Shown: piece after piece, positions 49,030 to 59,738 of the stretch
How positions within the stretch are numbered: position 1 is the first letter of the stretch
Layout of the letters: each line of letters starts with the position of its first letter
NCBI RefSeq assembly: GCF_022682495.2
Contig: NC_071392.1
Coordinates: 81,236,797 to 81,300,796 of the forward strand
Direction of reading: 5' to 3'
Origin: Desmodus rotundus
Lineage: Eukaryota; Chordata; Mammalia; Chiroptera; Phyllostomidae
Length of the DNA stretch: 64,000 nucleotides
Position numbers and translations under genes: made by a program
Notes under the pieces: model-generated
What the model was told of the DNA's origin: nothing
The model's input: the letters and a program-made list of their open reading frames with translations, nothing else
The model's database searches: none

Positions 49030-49262
49030 AGCTGGTGATGCAGGATTCGAATCCTGAATCACCACCTACATGCTGTGTATTCTTAAAGGATTGTCTTAAC
49101 CTCTCTGTGCCTACTCTTCCTCATCTACATAATGTGGATAATGCTAGTGTCTACCTCAGGAGTGATTATAAAAATGAATTTAATTCATACATATAAAATC
49201 CTTAGAATAGAACCTGGCACAAAGTAGCCATCATATTCGTGTTAATTATTATTAGTAATAGT
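49030..49262 (+). mobile_element. MIR SINE, near-complete
   Basis: 'gattcgaatcc' (near the B box), 'ttgtcttaacctctctgtgcctactcttcctcatctacataatgtggataatgctagtgtctacctcaggagtgattataaaaatgaa' and 'cttagaatagaacctggcacaaagtagcc' follow the MIR consensus well. It ends just beside the L1 insertion. Confidence 0.85.
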
Positions 49263-49296
49263 CTAGGAGTAGTTGGGTTTAATAATTCATTCACGA

Positions 49297-49311
49297 AACA
49301 TAATTTTTTTT
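49297..49311. repeat. Target-site duplication, left copy (full-length L1)
   Basis: aacataatt followed by T, where the right copy reads aacataattattttt (54751-54765). The two agree at 14 of 15 positions; the left copy merges into the T run. Confidence 0.75.
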
Positions 49312-49333
49312 TATATATATATATTTTTTTATT
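49312..49333 (-). promoter_or_regulatory. L1 polyadenylation signal and interrupted A tail
   Basis: On the minus strand AATAAA lies at 49328-49333, followed by an A run, about eight TA units and another A run up to the duplication. The TA block within the tail is unusual for a simple poly(A). Confidence 0.7.
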
Positions 49334-49480
49334 GTTATTTAATTACAGTTGTATGCCTTTTCTCCCCATCCCTTCACCCCACCCCAGGTGAACCCACTTC
49401 CCTCCCCCCTCTCCACCCTCCCCCTTGGATTTGTTCATGTGTCCTTTATAGTAGTTCCTGTAATCCCCTCTACCCACTGT

Positions 49481-49507
49481 CCCCGCCCCCACCCCCCGCC
49501 CCCGCCC
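49481..49507 (-). promoter_or_regulatory. G-rich tract in L1 3' UTR (G-quadruplex candidate)
   Basis: The plus strand reads C4-G-C5-A-C6-G-C5-G-C3, so the minus (sense) strand has five G runs of 3-6 separated by single bases, fitting the classical four-run quadruplex rule. Polypurine G-rich tracts in the 3' UTR are a known property of mammalian L1s. Confidence 0.75.
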
Positions 49508-49577
49508 TTGCTATTGTTACATTGTTCTTAACTTCAATGTCTCTGGTTATATTTTGTTTGCTTTTTCCTTCTATTGC

Positions 49578-52500
49578 TTATGTTCCAGTTAAAGGTGAGA
49601 TCATATGGTATTTGTCCCTCACTTCCTGGCTTATTTCACTTAGCATAATGCTCACCAGTTTCATCCATGCTGTTGCAAAGGGTATAAGCTCCTTCTTTCT
49701 CTCTGCTGCGTAGAATTCCATTGTGTAAATATACCATAGTTTTTGGATCCACTCGTTTGCTGATGGGCACTTAGGTTGCTTCCAGTACTTGGCTATTGTA
49801 AATTGTGCTGCTATGAACATTGGGGTGCACAGATTCTTTTGGATTGGTGTTTCAGTGTTCTTAGGGTATAATCCCAGCAGCGGAATTACTGGGTCAAAGG
49901 GCAGTTCCATTTTTAGTTTTCTGAGGAAATTCCATATTGTTTTCCACAGTGGCCTCACCAGTCTGCATTCCCACCAACAGTGCACGAGGGTTCCCTTTTC
50001 TCCGCATCCTCTCCAACATTTGTTTGTGGATTTGTTTATGTTGGCCATTCTGACTGGTGTGAGATGATACCTCATTGTGGTTTTAATTTGCATCTCTCTG
50101 ATGGCTAGTGATGCTGAGTATCTTTTCATATGTCTCTGGGCCTTCTGTATGTCTTCCTTGGAGAAGTGTCTGTTCAAGTCCTTTGCCCATTTTTTAATTG
50201 GGTTGTTTGTCTTCCTGGAGTGGAGTCGTGTGAGTTCTTTATATATTTTGGAGATCAGGCCCTTGTCTGAGGTATCATTGGCAAATATGTTTTCCCATAT
50301 TGTTGGTTCTCTTTGTAATTTGGTGCTGTTTTCTTTAGCCATGCAGAAGCTTTTTATTTTGATGAGGTCCCATTTGTTTATTCTTTCCTTTATGTCCCTT
50401 GCTTTAGGGGATGTGTCTGTGAGGATGTTGCTGCGTGGAATGTCTGAGATTTTCCTGCCAATGTTTTCCTCAAGGACTTTTATGGTGTTACGGCTTATAT
50501 TTAAGTCTTTTATCCATCTTGAGTTTATTTTCGTGTATGGCGTAAGTTGGTGATCGAGTTTCATTTTTTTGCACGTAGCTGTCCAGATCTCCCAACACCA
50601 TCTGTTGAAGAGACTGTTTTTGCTCCATTTTATGCTCCTGCCTCCTTTGTCAAATATTAATTGATCATATAGATTTGAGTTTATTTCTGGGCTCTCTATT
50701 CTGTTCCATTGGTCTATGTGCCTGTTTTTATGCCAGTACCAGGCTGTTTTGATTACCGTGGCCTTGTAATACAGTTTGATATCAGGTATTGTGATACCTC
50801 CTGCTTTGTCCTTCTTTCTCAAAATTGCTGCTGCTATTCGAGGTCGTTTATGGTTCCATATGAATTTCTGCAATGTTTGTTCTATATCTGTGAAATATGT
50901 CATGGGTACTCTAATAGGGATTGCATTGAATCTATAAATTGCTTTGGGTAGTATGGCCATTTTGATGATGTTAATTCTTCCAACCCATGAACATGGTACA
51001 TGCTTCCATTTGTTTGTATCTTCCTTAATTTCTTTCTTCAGTGTTGTGTAGTTTTCTGAGTACAGGTCTTTTACCTCCTTGGTTAGGTTTATTCCTAGGT
51101 ACTTTATTTTTCTTGTTGCTATATCAAATGGGATTTTTTTCCTGATTTGTGTTTCTGCAGTTTCGTTGTTGGTGTACAGGAATGCCTTTGATTTCTGGGT
51201 ATTGACTCTGTATCCAGCTATTTTGCCAAATTCATTTATTAGGTCGAGTAGTTTTTGAGTGGAGTCTATAGGGTTTTCCATGTACACTATCATGTCGTCT
51301 GCAAACAGTGACAGTTTCATTTCCTCCTTTCCAATTTGGATGCCTTTTATTTCTTTTTCTTGTCTGATTGCTGTGGCTAGTACTTCCAATACTATGTTGA
51401 ATAGGAGTGGTGAGAGAGGGCATCCTTGTCTTGTTCCTGATCTTAGTGGGAAAGCTCTAAGTTTTTGTCCATTGAGTGTGATGTTGGCTGTAGGTCTCTC
51501 ATATATGGCCTTAATTATGTTGAGGACTGCTCCCTTTATTCCCACTTTGCTGAGTGTTTTTATCAGAAATGGGTGCTGTATCTTATCGAACGCTTTTTCC
51601 GCATCTATTGATATGATCATGTGATTTTTGTCTTTGCTGTTGTTGATGTGATGTATTATGTTTATTGATTTGCGAATATTGTACCATCCTTGCATCCCTG
51701 GGATGAATCCCACTTGGTCATGGTGGATGATCTTTTTAATATATTGCTGGATGCGGTTTGCTAATATTTTGTTGAGAATTTTAGCGTCTATGTTCATCAG
51801 CGATATTGGCCTGAGGTTTTCTTTCTTCGTTGTGTCTTTATCTGGTTTTGGGATTAGGATGATGTTGGCTTCGTAAAAAGAGTTTGGGAGTCTTCCATCA
51901 GTTTGGATTTTTTCGAATAGTCTGTGAAGGATAGGGGTTAGTTCTTCCTTAAATGCTTTGTAGAAATCTCCTGTGAAACCATCTGGTCCAGGGCTTTTGT
52001 GTGATGGGAGTTTCTTGATGACTGCTTCAATTTCCTTTGCTGATATTGGTCTGTTCAGGTTTTCTGCTTCTTCTTCAGTCAGTTTTGGAAGATTATATTT
52101 TTCTAGAAATGTGTCCATTTCATCTAGGTTTTCAAATTTCTTAGCATATAGGTCTTCATAGTACTTTCTTACGATCCTTTGTATTTCTGTGGTATCAGTT
52201 GTAATCTCTCCACTTTCATTTCTAATTCTGTTTATTTGGATCCTCTCTCTTTTCTTCTTGATAAGCCTACTTAAAGGCTTGTCGATTTTGTTTATCTTTT
52301 CAAAGAACCAGCTTCTGGATTCATTGATCCTTACAATTGTGCTTTTAGTCTCTATGTCATTTAGTTCTGCTCTGATCTTGGTTATTTCCTTCCTTCTGCT
52401 TGCTCTGGGCTGTCTTTGTTGTTGTTCCTCCAGTTCTTGTAGGCGTAGGGTTAGGTTGTTTGTGTGAACTGTTTCTAACTTCTTTAGGTAGGCCTGTATT

Positions 52501-53399
52501 GCTATGAACTTCCCTCTCAGGACTGCCTTTGCTGTGTCCCATAGGTTTTGGGTTGTTGTGAGTTCGTTTTCATTTGTTTCCAGGAAGTTTTTGATTTCTT
52601 CCCTAATCTCGTTCTTGACCCATTCATTGTTTAATAGCATGCTATTCAGTCTCCATGATTTTGAGTGTTTTGGGTTTTTACCCTTGGGGTTGGTTTCTAG
52701 TTTCAGACCCTTGTGGTCAGAGAAGATGCTTGATATGATTTCAATTTTCTTGACTTTGTTGAGGGTTGCTTTGTGTCCTATCATGTGGTCTATCTTTGAA
52801 AAAGTTCCATGGACACTTGAAAAGAATGTGTATTTTGCTTCTTTGGGATGAAAAGCTCTGTATATATCAGTTAAGTCCATTTCCTCTAGGGTATTGTTAA
52901 GTGACACAATATCTTTGTTAATCTTTTGTTTGGAAGACCTGTCCATTTTTGATAGTGGGGTGTTAAAATCCCCTACTATAATTGTGTTGCTGTCAATATC
53001 TTTCTTGAAATCCTCCAAGATTTTCTTTATGTATTTGGGTGCTCCTATGTTGGGTGCATATATATTTATAATGCTTATGTCTTCTTGGTGGATTCTTCCT
53101 TTGAGTATTATGAAGTGACCTTCTGGGTCTCTCTTTATGGCCCTTCTTTGGAAGTCTATTTTGTCTGATATGAGTATTGCTACCCCTGCTTTTTTTTCCT
53201 GTCCGTTTGCTTGGAAAATTTGTTTCCAGCCCTTCATTTTCAGTCTGTGTAAGTCTTTTGTCCTGAGATGGGTTTCTTGTAGGCAGCATATGTGTGGGTC
53301 ATGTTTTCTTATCCATTCAGCTGTTCTATGTCTTTTGATTGGAGCATTTAATCCATTTACATTTAAGGTTATTATCGATAGGTAGTTATTCATTGCCAT
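49578..53399 (-). CDS. LINE-1 ORF2 protein: endonuclease and reverse transcriptase
   Basis: A 1273-residue protein, close to the 1275 of human L1 ORF2p. It nicks target DNA and copies L1 RNA at the nick. The N-terminal endonuclease keeps the expected residues, each one position before the human number: N13, E42, Y114, D144, N146, D204 and H229 (motifs QETHL, GDFN, SDHKGL). The reverse transcriptase (about 470-780) has [15 protein letters not shown] (D599), RQGCPLSP and FADD (D701, D702), the three catalytic aspartates. Near residue 1130 a C-x3-C-x7-H-x4-C motif follows (CWRGC...C). No stop or frameshift is present. It lies 46 bp after ORF1; translation is probably by low-frequency reinitiation, as in other L1s. 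Start choice: the first [12 protein letters not shown], keeps the endonuclease fully intact. Confidence 0.96.
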   Translation of the reverse strand: MAMNNYLSIITLNVNGLNAPIKRHRTAEWIRKHDPHICCLQETHLRTKDLHRLKMKGWKQIFQANGQEKKAGVAILISDKIDFQRRAIKRDPEGHFIILKGRIHQEDISIINIYAPNIGAPKYIKKILEDFKKDIDSNTIIVGDFNTPLSKMDRSSKQKINKDIVSLNNTLEEMDLTDIYRAFHPKEAKYTFFSSVHGTFSKIDHMIGHKATLNKVKKIEIISSIFSDHKGLKLETNPKGKNPKHSKSWRLNSMLLNNEWVKNEIREEIKNFLETNENELTTTQNLWDTAKAVLRGKFIAIQAYLKKLETVHTNNLTLRLQELEEQQQRQPRASRRKEITKIRAELNDIETKSTIVRINESRSWFFEKINKIDKPLSRLIKKKRERIQINRIRNESGEITTDTTEIQRIVRKYYEDLYAKKFENLDEMDTFLEKYNLPKLTEEEAENLNRPISAKEIEAVIKKLPSHKSPGPDGFTGDFYKAFKEELTPILHRLFEKIQTDGRLPNSFYEANIILIPKPDKDTTKKENLRPISLMNIDAKILNKILANRIQQYIKKIIHHDQVGFIPGMQGWYNIRKSINIIHHINNSKDKNHMIISIDAEKAFDKIQHPFLIKTLSKVGIKGAVLNIIKAIYERPTANITLNGQKLRAFPLRSGTRQGCPLSPLLFNIVLEVLATAIRQEKEIKGIQIGKEEMKLSLFADDMIVYMENPIDSTQKLLDLINEFGKIAGYRVNTQKSKAFLYTNNETAETQIRKKIPFDIATRKIKYLGINLTKEVKDLYSENYTTLKKEIKEDTNKWKHVPCSWVGRINIIKMAILPKAIYRFNAIPIRVPMTYFTDIEQTLQKFIWNHKRPRIAAAILRKKDKAGGITIPDIKLYYKATVIKTAWYWHKNRHIDQWNRIESPEINSNLYDQLIFDKGGRSIKWSKNSLFNRWCWEIWTATCKKMKLDHQLTPYTKINSRWIKDLNISRNTIKVLEENIGRKISDIPRSNILTDTSPKARDIKERINKWDLIKIKSFCMAKENSTKLQREPTIWENIFANDTSDKGLISKIYKELTRLHSRKTNNPIKKWAKDLNRHFSKEDIQKAQRHMKRYSASLAIREMQIKTTMRYHLTPVRMANINKSTNKCWRGCGEKGTLVHCWWECRLVRPLWKTIWNFLRKLKMELPFDPVIPLLGLYPKNTETPIQKNLCTPMFIAAQFTIAKYWKQPKCPSANEWIQKLWYIYTMEFYAAERKKELIPFATAWMKLVSIMLSEISQEVRDKYHMISPLTGT

Positions 53400-53445
53400 T
53401 ATTTCCTACCTGTGTTCCTCTGTCTTTCTCTTTTCCTTCCTTTCC

Positions 53446-54378
53446 TTAAAGCAGTCCCTTTAGCATCTCTTGCAGAGCTGGTTTGGTGGAGCTGTATTCT
53501 TTTAGACTTCTTTTGTCTGGGAAGCTCTTTATTTGGTCTTCTATCTTGATTGAGAGCCTTGCTGGGTAAAGTAGTCTTGGTTGGAGGCCTCTGGTTCTCA
53601 TTACTTGGAATATTTTTTGCCATTCTCTTCTGGCTTGGAGCGTTTCCATTGAGAAGTCAGTTGCTAACCTTATTGGGGCTCCCTTGTATGTTACTTCCTT
53701 TTTCTCCCTTGCTGCCTTTAAGATCCTCTCTTTGTCTTGGAAATTTGCCATTTTAATTATGATGTGTCTTGCAGTGGGCCTCTTTGGGTTCCTCTTGTTT
53801 GGGACTCTCTGTGATTCCTGGATTTGGGTGACTTTTTCTCTCCTCAGATTAGGGAAATTTTCCATCATTACTTTTTCAAACAGGTTTTCTATCCCTTGCT
53901 CTTCTTCTTCTCCTTCTGGTATTCCTATTATACGGATATTGTTACGTTTCATGTTGTCCTGCATTTCCCTTATTGCCTCTTCATTCTTTCTGAGCCTCTT
54001 TTCCTTTTCTTGCTCCTTCTGGGTGTTTTTTTCTACTTTATCCTCCAGCTCGCTGATCCGATCCTCTGCTTCATCAAGTCTGCTTTTCATTCCTTCTACT
54101 GTGTTCTTCAATTCAGAAATTGTATTCTTCATTTCCTCTTGGCTCTTGTTGATATTTTCTATTTCCTTTTTCATGTTGATATAGTTTGCAGTGAGTTCAT
54201 TGTAGTTTCCTTGTAGTTTCTGGTAGTTCTCTTTGAGCTCAGAGAGCTCAGTGAGCTTCCTGATGACCATTGCTTTGAACTCAGTATCTGATAGTTGACT
54301 TGCCTCTTTTTCGGTTAGTATTCTTTCTGAGACTTCCTCCTTTCTTTTCATTTGGGAATTGTTTCTTTGTCTTCCCAT
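53446..54378 (-). CDS. LINE-1 ORF1 protein: trimeric RNA-binding protein
   Basis: A 310-residue protein (human ORF1p has 338). It coats L1 RNA and forms the ribonucleoprotein with ORF2p. Residues about 45-140 form a long heptad-rich coiled coil, with LDEAEDRISELEDKV conserved at its end. Residues about 146-235 are the RRM-like domain (IRIIGIPE at 149, RHIIIKM at 204). Residues about 236-305 are the C-terminal domain, with TLQARREW and YPARLS motifs. It starts at the ATG at 54378 (MGRQRNNSQ). No broken codon is seen. Together with the open ORF2 it marks the copy as young. Confidence 0.95.
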   Translation of the reverse strand: MGRQRNNSQMKRKEEVSERILTEKEASQLSDTEFKAMVIRKLTELSELKENYQKLQGNYNELTANYINMKKEIENINKSQEEMKNTISELKNTVEGMKSRLDEAEDRISELEDKVEKNTQKEQEKEKRLRKNEEAIREMQDNMKRNNIRIIGIPEGEEEEQGIENLFEKVMMENFPNLRREKVTQIQESQRVPNKRNPKRPTARHIIIKMANFQDKERILKAAREKKEVTYKGAPIRLATDFSMETLQARREWQKIFQVMRTRGLQPRLLYPARLSIKIEDQIKSFPDKRSLKEYSSTKPALQEMLKGLL

Positions 54379-54750
54379 TGTTTGTGAGGCTCTTCTTGTT
54401 GGCCTCTGCTTCTTAAATTGCTTTGTTCTGAATCCCTGGGTTTATGATATGAACTTCTATGGTAGAATGCCAATGGGATTCGGTGGTGCTGTCTCCTTAC
54501 TCTCCTGTGCTCACTGGTCTTGAGCTGACGTTTATGTGTTTAACACGGTCTAACTCTAGTCTTTTCAGCACTCCAGGTTTTGTTGTCACACCGTCAGATC
54601 TTTCAATGTCCTCTATCTTTGGTCTCTGATCTTCGTATATGCTGGAATACTGTTGGCTGTTCGCTCTGCTCCTCAGATCAGCTAGGTATTTCCCTGGCGT
54701 TGCGGGGAAGTGGATTCCGCTCCCACCTATGTTGCCGCCATCTTCCCGTC
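54379..54750 (-). promoter_or_regulatory. L1 5' UTR / internal promoter
   Basis: The 372-bp leader lies between the duplication and the ORF1 ATG. It is non-repetitive, without tandem monomers of the rodent type. The first 20 bases on the sense strand contain AAGATGGCGGC (plus-strand 54734-54744), the YY1-binding sequence known to set the start of transcription in human L1. Promoter activity is inference from that motif and from the complete 5' end. Confidence 0.7.
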
Positions 54751-54765
54751 AACATAATTATTTTT
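54751..54765. repeat. Target-site duplication, right copy (full-length L1)
   Basis: aacataattattttt, directly followed by aaagc. The TTTTT/AAA junction is the preferred site of L1 endonuclease. Confidence 0.8.
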
Positions 54766-54949
54766 AAAGCTCCCAAATTATTAATCAGGAAGAGGAGTTA
54801 ATTATTAGGACCTCAGGTCTTGTTCAGTGCCCTCGGGTCTCCCATGTCACCGTGAGCTCACTGGGGACAGAAACAGTGGAATTAAGCAGAAGGCACAGTG
54901 ACGAGGTGAGTGGGCTGCAACAGCACGCGGAAGAGACATCTAACCCAGC
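54766..54949. other. Short unassigned stretch
   Basis: Unique-looking sequence between the L1 and an L2 fragment. Confidence 0.5.
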
Positions 54950-55180
54950 CCAGACAACTCATACTCATTCTCCAGTTTCCACTCCCAATAGCAAGTCTTT
55001 GAAAGGCTCTCTCTGATCTCCATGTTTGATTTGGTTGCTCCTTTAGATAACTCGCACACATAATTATTTCTTTAATGTTTCCCTTTCCCCATAGAACAGA
55101 GCTTCATAAAGGGAGGGACTCTCTCTGCCATGTCAAGTCTGGCACCCAGCGAAGGGACTGTTAACATTTCACCTGCTCAT
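54950..55180 (+). mobile_element. L2 LINE 3' region
   Basis: 'ctctctgatctccatg', 'cacacataattatttctttaatg' and 'agcttcataaagggagggactctctctgccatgtcaagtctggcaccca' follow the L2 3' end with its 'gggcagggact' block. Confidence 0.65.
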
Positions 55181-57289
55181 TTTCTACCTGATAACCCCAG
55201 ATCATCTGGGTGTTGCAGCAAGTTGCTCCTTCAGCTCTGTTACAACGAACTCAGGGCTGCTGGGTCAATTCATTTGAGTCACGTGCATAAAGTGTCTGTC
55301 TTTGCAGCCGGAGCAGAGAACTCAGTCTGTGATCAATCACTTTTTATGCAGGGTCATGTGTTTAGGAATCCCATCTTTCTTTGGATTGAGTTGTCGAAAT
55401 GCCTCCCTTCCCTTTCCCATTTGTTCTCATTTCCATATGCAGAAACTTTATATCTCATTTCTGAAATAATGCACTGAAGTAGCCTGATCCAATTTTTTTT
55501 CTCAAACTCTTCTGACATTTAAGAGAGAAACAGTTATCATATGAGCTGTAATCCTCAACCAAATGAAGAAAATCAATCACGTTGGAAAATGGCTTTTATT
55601 GAAGTCTGAGTAATCCATTTGCTTCCAGGTGGGTCATGTCGGAATTTTCATAATAGTGTCAAAGAGGACAGGAAAGAGAATTATAAAAATGTCAGCCTTT
55701 GGGAACAATGGGGATCGGAGCTGATCCTTGCAGGTTCTTTCGACAACCCTGCTGGATAATTACACACACACACAAAAAAGAGCTGCAAAAGCATCTACTA
55801 AATAAAAGAACTGATCTTAAATGTATTCTTTTCATTTCCTTTCTCCACTGAAATAAATAAATAAATGTGAATGTAAGGAATAATCAGAAGGAAAGTTGTC
55901 TAAAATTTTCATCAATTTCTCAATTCTATTTTACCCAGAATGCCTTTCTCTTTTCCTCCCACTGTTTTTATGTCAATTACCTGTGTGGACCATATTACAT
56001 CTTGAATTCACGTCATGATTGCAGGTGTTTTCATTCATCCTCTGCCTGACAGTTTTCACAGGGGCCGAGGCACTGGCGTCATTGTCCCTTCACGGGACAC
56101 CGGCAGAAACGATTTCAGAACTGTTACGGACAAGCGTTCTCTGAATGCTGGAGGGGAAATCTCAATTTACCCCTTCTTTTTTGGAATCCGATATTATTCA
56201 TTTATATTTCACCCGTGTAAGTGCTTATGATTGTCACTAAAGTGCCAGAAATGAAAGGTGCTGTCAGTGCTCTGGTGGCTGGAAATTCAGAGGTGAAACA
56301 GCTTGTGACTGGAAAAGCTCAAGGGAATAGGAAACAGTTTCTTATTAAAAGGGGTTTCTTCAAAACACTTGGTGTGAATGCCATCTGGCCCGGTGATATC
56401 TTTTATTTATCTTAGAGATGAAGAATTTTCTGGGGATTCAGCACTGTGACATTACTGTTTTCAACGTCTCAAGTTCAAAAGACGTTTTGACAACAGGGTA
56501 GTCTGTATTATTACTGTAGGTGCTCACGGAGGGGCAGACATCATCTGCCTCCTCCACTTTCAGTCTTGGTTTTATCTCTGTGAATGACTTTTTACAAGCG
56601 TACGTTGTATATTAACATACAATAAAATTAACTTGTGTGTTTACAGTTCTGTGACTTTTTTCTTCTTCAAGGCTATTAGTTACATTTTAGTAGGCCCGTA
56701 TTTTGCTGTTGAGAGTGCCAGGTTTCTGCTGAAAATAACTTCTGAAAAGAGCAATCCATCAACCTCTCATTTTCTACCAGAAGAATGGACGTCCTGAAAG
56801 TCGCATCTGAGTCCTAGTTTTCAATACAAGAACACACACAGGTATATAACACTGACACTAGACAGGGTGTGACTTCTAGTGACGGGGACACAGAGTTGGC
56901 AGGACTGTTTTCCCTGGTGTTTCCCAATAAACTAACTGTCTAAGTCAGTTACATTACTTCCTTCTCACACGACATAGATTGGGCCAAGTAAACATAAGCC
57001 AAAATAGTGTATTCTGCTTTTTTCAGTACTAGGCATGTTTGTGGCTCTTTGCGCTTTTTGGAAATGCTTGCTACCCACCGTATTTGTGAGCACTCTGTAT
57101 ACATTTCAAGGTACATCATCCCAAACCTAATACTAAAACTGACGTGGGAACTGCAGATGTAATATTGGAATTGAAATAAAATATGTAATGTGGCATAATA
57201 AGTCCTATCAAAGCAAATTCATTGACCAACTATTTTAATATTCTTCACTACAAGCCTATGAGTTATAAGCTCATGTTATGGATCTGGCT
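55181..57289. other. Non-coding stretch, no gene seen
   Basis: Open frames are up to 115 codons (55130-55477) without motifs. A short AC run lies near 55763-55772. No repeat is recognised in most of it. Confidence 0.5.
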
Positions 57290-57960
57290 TTGCAGGTGCC
57301 TGGACAAACTCATATACACACCTAGTGGATGGGATGGGTAGGTACAGTTCCGTGGCTTTTAACACATGTAGAAATTTGCACAGCTATCACCACAGTCAGG
57401 TTACAGAACAGTTCCGTCACCCCAAAAGACTCACTTCTGCTTTCTGTTTTCAGTCGCACTCCCTGAAACCTGGCAACTGCTGATCCACGCTGTAGTTCTG
57501 TCTTGACAAGGATGTTACGTAAATAGAAAGTAACTTTTTGATAGGCTCTCTTGGTCAGCAAAATGCCATTGGGATTCTTCCAAGGTGTTGCAAGCGTCAC
57601 AAGCTCATCACTTTTTATCGCTGGGAAGTATTCCAGAGCAGGAAGGCACTACAATGTGTTTATCTCTTTGCCCATTGAAGCCATTTTGGCCGCTATGAAC
57701 ACGTTCATGCAGTTGTGTGCATATAAGTTTTCACTTCGCTAGTGTGAGCACCCAAGAATGAGATTGTTGGTCCACGTGGTAAATGGGTGTTTGCATTTAT
57801 AAAACACTGCCGAATTGTTTTCCAAAGGGGCTGGTCCGTTTTCATTCTCCCCAGCAATGTCCCAGTTTTTCCTCCTCCTTGTAAGCACTTGGCATTGCCA
57901 ATTATTTTATCCATTTAAGAGGCTGACGGAAGTACCGTGGGGATTTCAATTTGTATTTCC
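57290..57960 (-). mobile_element. Old L1 3' region (L1M-like)
   Basis: The plus strand reads, in order, 'tcaggttacagaacagttccgtcacccc', 'tcactttttatcgctgggaagtattcca', 'gagcacccaagaatgagattgttggtcc' and 'ctgccgaattgttttccaaaggggctggtccg'. This is the reversed 3' part of L1 ORF2 and its 3' UTR, heavily diverged. No frame survives. Confidence 0.8.
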
Positions 57961-57969
57961 GTTTGTACA

Positions 57970-59170
57970 GTTTTTATAGTTTCTCTAGGTATTTTAATAC
58001 ACGTTACTGATGCTTTTGCCACATCAAGTAGAACTTTACCACTATATAAATTTCTCTCCTCTCCCACTTTAGGTTGTCTGTACATCACACCCACATACAT
58101 TGCAACTTCACAGACAGTGTTATCATTCTTGCTTTCAACTCTCAAAACACATTTTACACAACTAAGTAGGAGACGAACAGTGTATCACATTCACTCTGAT
58201 ATCTACTATTTTTGTTGCTATTCCTTCATTTTGATGTCCCATTCCAACTTTCCCTTCTGTGTCATTTCTCTTCTGTTTTAAGAATTTCTTTACAATTCTG
58301 ACATAGTATATCTGCTACCAATAGATTCTCTTTGTGTTTGGTAATTTGAGAATATTTTATTTCACTTTCATTCCTGGAGGATATTTTGGCTAGATATAAA
58401 ATTTTGTGTTATGCTTTTCATTTAATATTTTAGAAATGGTTTTGCTCATTTTTCTGGCCTCCTTATTTTTGACAAGACATCCATAGTCATTTGAATCATT
58501 ATTCCAATAAAAGTAAGCATTATTTTTCCCTGGGTACTTTTAAATTTTTTTCTTTATCATTGGTTGTAAGCAGTTGAATTATTATATGTATAGATGTGGA
58601 TTGGGGGGGCGGTAATATTCCTGGAGATACGATGAACTTCTTGAATCTGTAAGGTGGTGTGTTTTTTGACAAGTTTGAGTAGTTTTTAATCTTTATTTCC
58701 TTTCTCTCTTTCTTTTTTTCTTTTGTACTCTGTTCTTTCTTTTCTCCTTCTCAGATACTAATAATGTGAATATTAGACATTTTGGTACTTTCCCACATGC
58801 CCCTGAGACTCTAATTTTTTTCCATCAATTTAACCTTTATTGTTTATATTAGAAAATTTCTGATGATTTATCTTTAAATTCACTGACTCTTTCCTTGTCT
58901 TTACCATTCTGCTATTGAGCTTACCCATTGAGGTTTTTTATTTTTATTTTTATTTTTGGTTATTATATTTTTCAGTTCTAAAATTTCCATTTGGTTGTTC
59001 TTAGATAGAAAATGATACATCTGTGCCATTTCAATGTTTCAGTCTGATTTTTCTTTCTCATACAAGTTTAGACTTTCCTTGTTCTTCATAGGCTGAGCAC
59101 TTTTGAGTCGTGCCCTGGGCATTTCGAGTATTGTGTCATGGGACTATTTTTGGTTCAATTTCTGTAGAGA
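57970..59170 (-). mobile_element. Old HAL1-like or L1 ORF1 remnant
   Basis: The plus strand carries reversed ORF1 landmarks: 'tattttatttcactttcattcctggaggatattttggctagatataaaatttt' (C-terminal region), 'gatacgatgaacttcttgaat', 'ctcagatactaataatgtgaatattagacatttt', 'ttcactgactctttcc...ccattctgctattgagc' and 'ttcagttctaaaatttccatttgg' (coiled-coil region). The leader may extend to about 59560. ORF1 material is followed by tail-like sequence with no ORF2 between, consistent with HAL1, although the neighbouring L1 tail makes boundaries uncertain. Confidence 0.6.
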
Positions 59171-59654
59171 ATATGAGTTATGTTTTGAGCAGGCAATCAT
59201 ACTGGTATGGTTCTGGCTGCAAGCCCCCACCAGCCACCTGCGTGTTATGATCCCAGGGCCAGTTCAGGTCTCATAGCCTGGGCAGTACTGCTGGAGTCTA
59301 TGCCTGAGCTGCACCTCCCAGTGGCTGGTCTGGGGCTTGAATAGGGGTTCGCCCCATGGTTATTTCATCAGGGTCTCTGTATGCTGTTTAGGGCCAGATT
59401 CATACATGCTCAGCTTAGGGATGAGCCCAGGAGTTCGTAAAGGACTTCAGGAGGTCTCGTTCCCATGTTCCTCCCCATCTGCGACCTCTTCTCTACTCCC
59501 TCTTAGCTGCTTTTATCACATTTTATTGGCCATGGTGAGTCCAAAGGCTTGTCCAGATTCAAAGGATGGAGAAATAGATTCAATCTCTTGATGGGAGGTG
59601 GAGTGGACACAGGCAAGCAAAACATTGTGACCAGGGATATGCAAGATGACTATA
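59171..59654. other. Unassigned, possibly HAL1-like leader
   Basis: No gene is supported. The GC-richer part at 59200-59470 may be the 5' UTR of the ORF1 remnant to its left, since the orientation fits. Confidence 0.35.
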
Positions 59655-59738
59655 TACATGTGTGTGTGTGTATGTATATATATATATAGATAGATAGATA
59701 TAGATATAGATATAGATATAGATATAGATATATATTCC
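59655..59738. repeat. Compound TG / TA / GATATA microsatellite
   Basis: A TG run, a TA run, GATA units and about six GATATA units follow one another. Confidence 0.9.

Larger units (their letters stand above)
49306..54750 (-). mobile_element. Full-length LINE-1 with both ORFs open
   Basis: A 5.4-kb L1 in minus orientation. From right to left it has a 5' UTR of 372 bp, ORF1 (310 codons), a 46-bp spacer, ORF2 (1273 codons), a 3' UTR of about 270 bp with a G-rich tract, AATAAA and an A-rich tail. It ends on the 5' side at a YY1-like AAGATGGCGGC, the usual start of complete L1s. A 14/15 target-site duplication at a TTTTT/AAA site frames it. Both ORFs are uninterrupted over more than 4.7 kb, which implies a recent insertion. 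Retrotransposition competence is inferred, not shown. Confidence 0.95.

Noticed and set aside
50077..54216. Plus-strand open frames up to 166 codons inside the full-length L1
   Set aside because: They are antisense to the intact ORF1 and ORF2 and reflect the coding constraint of the real frames.
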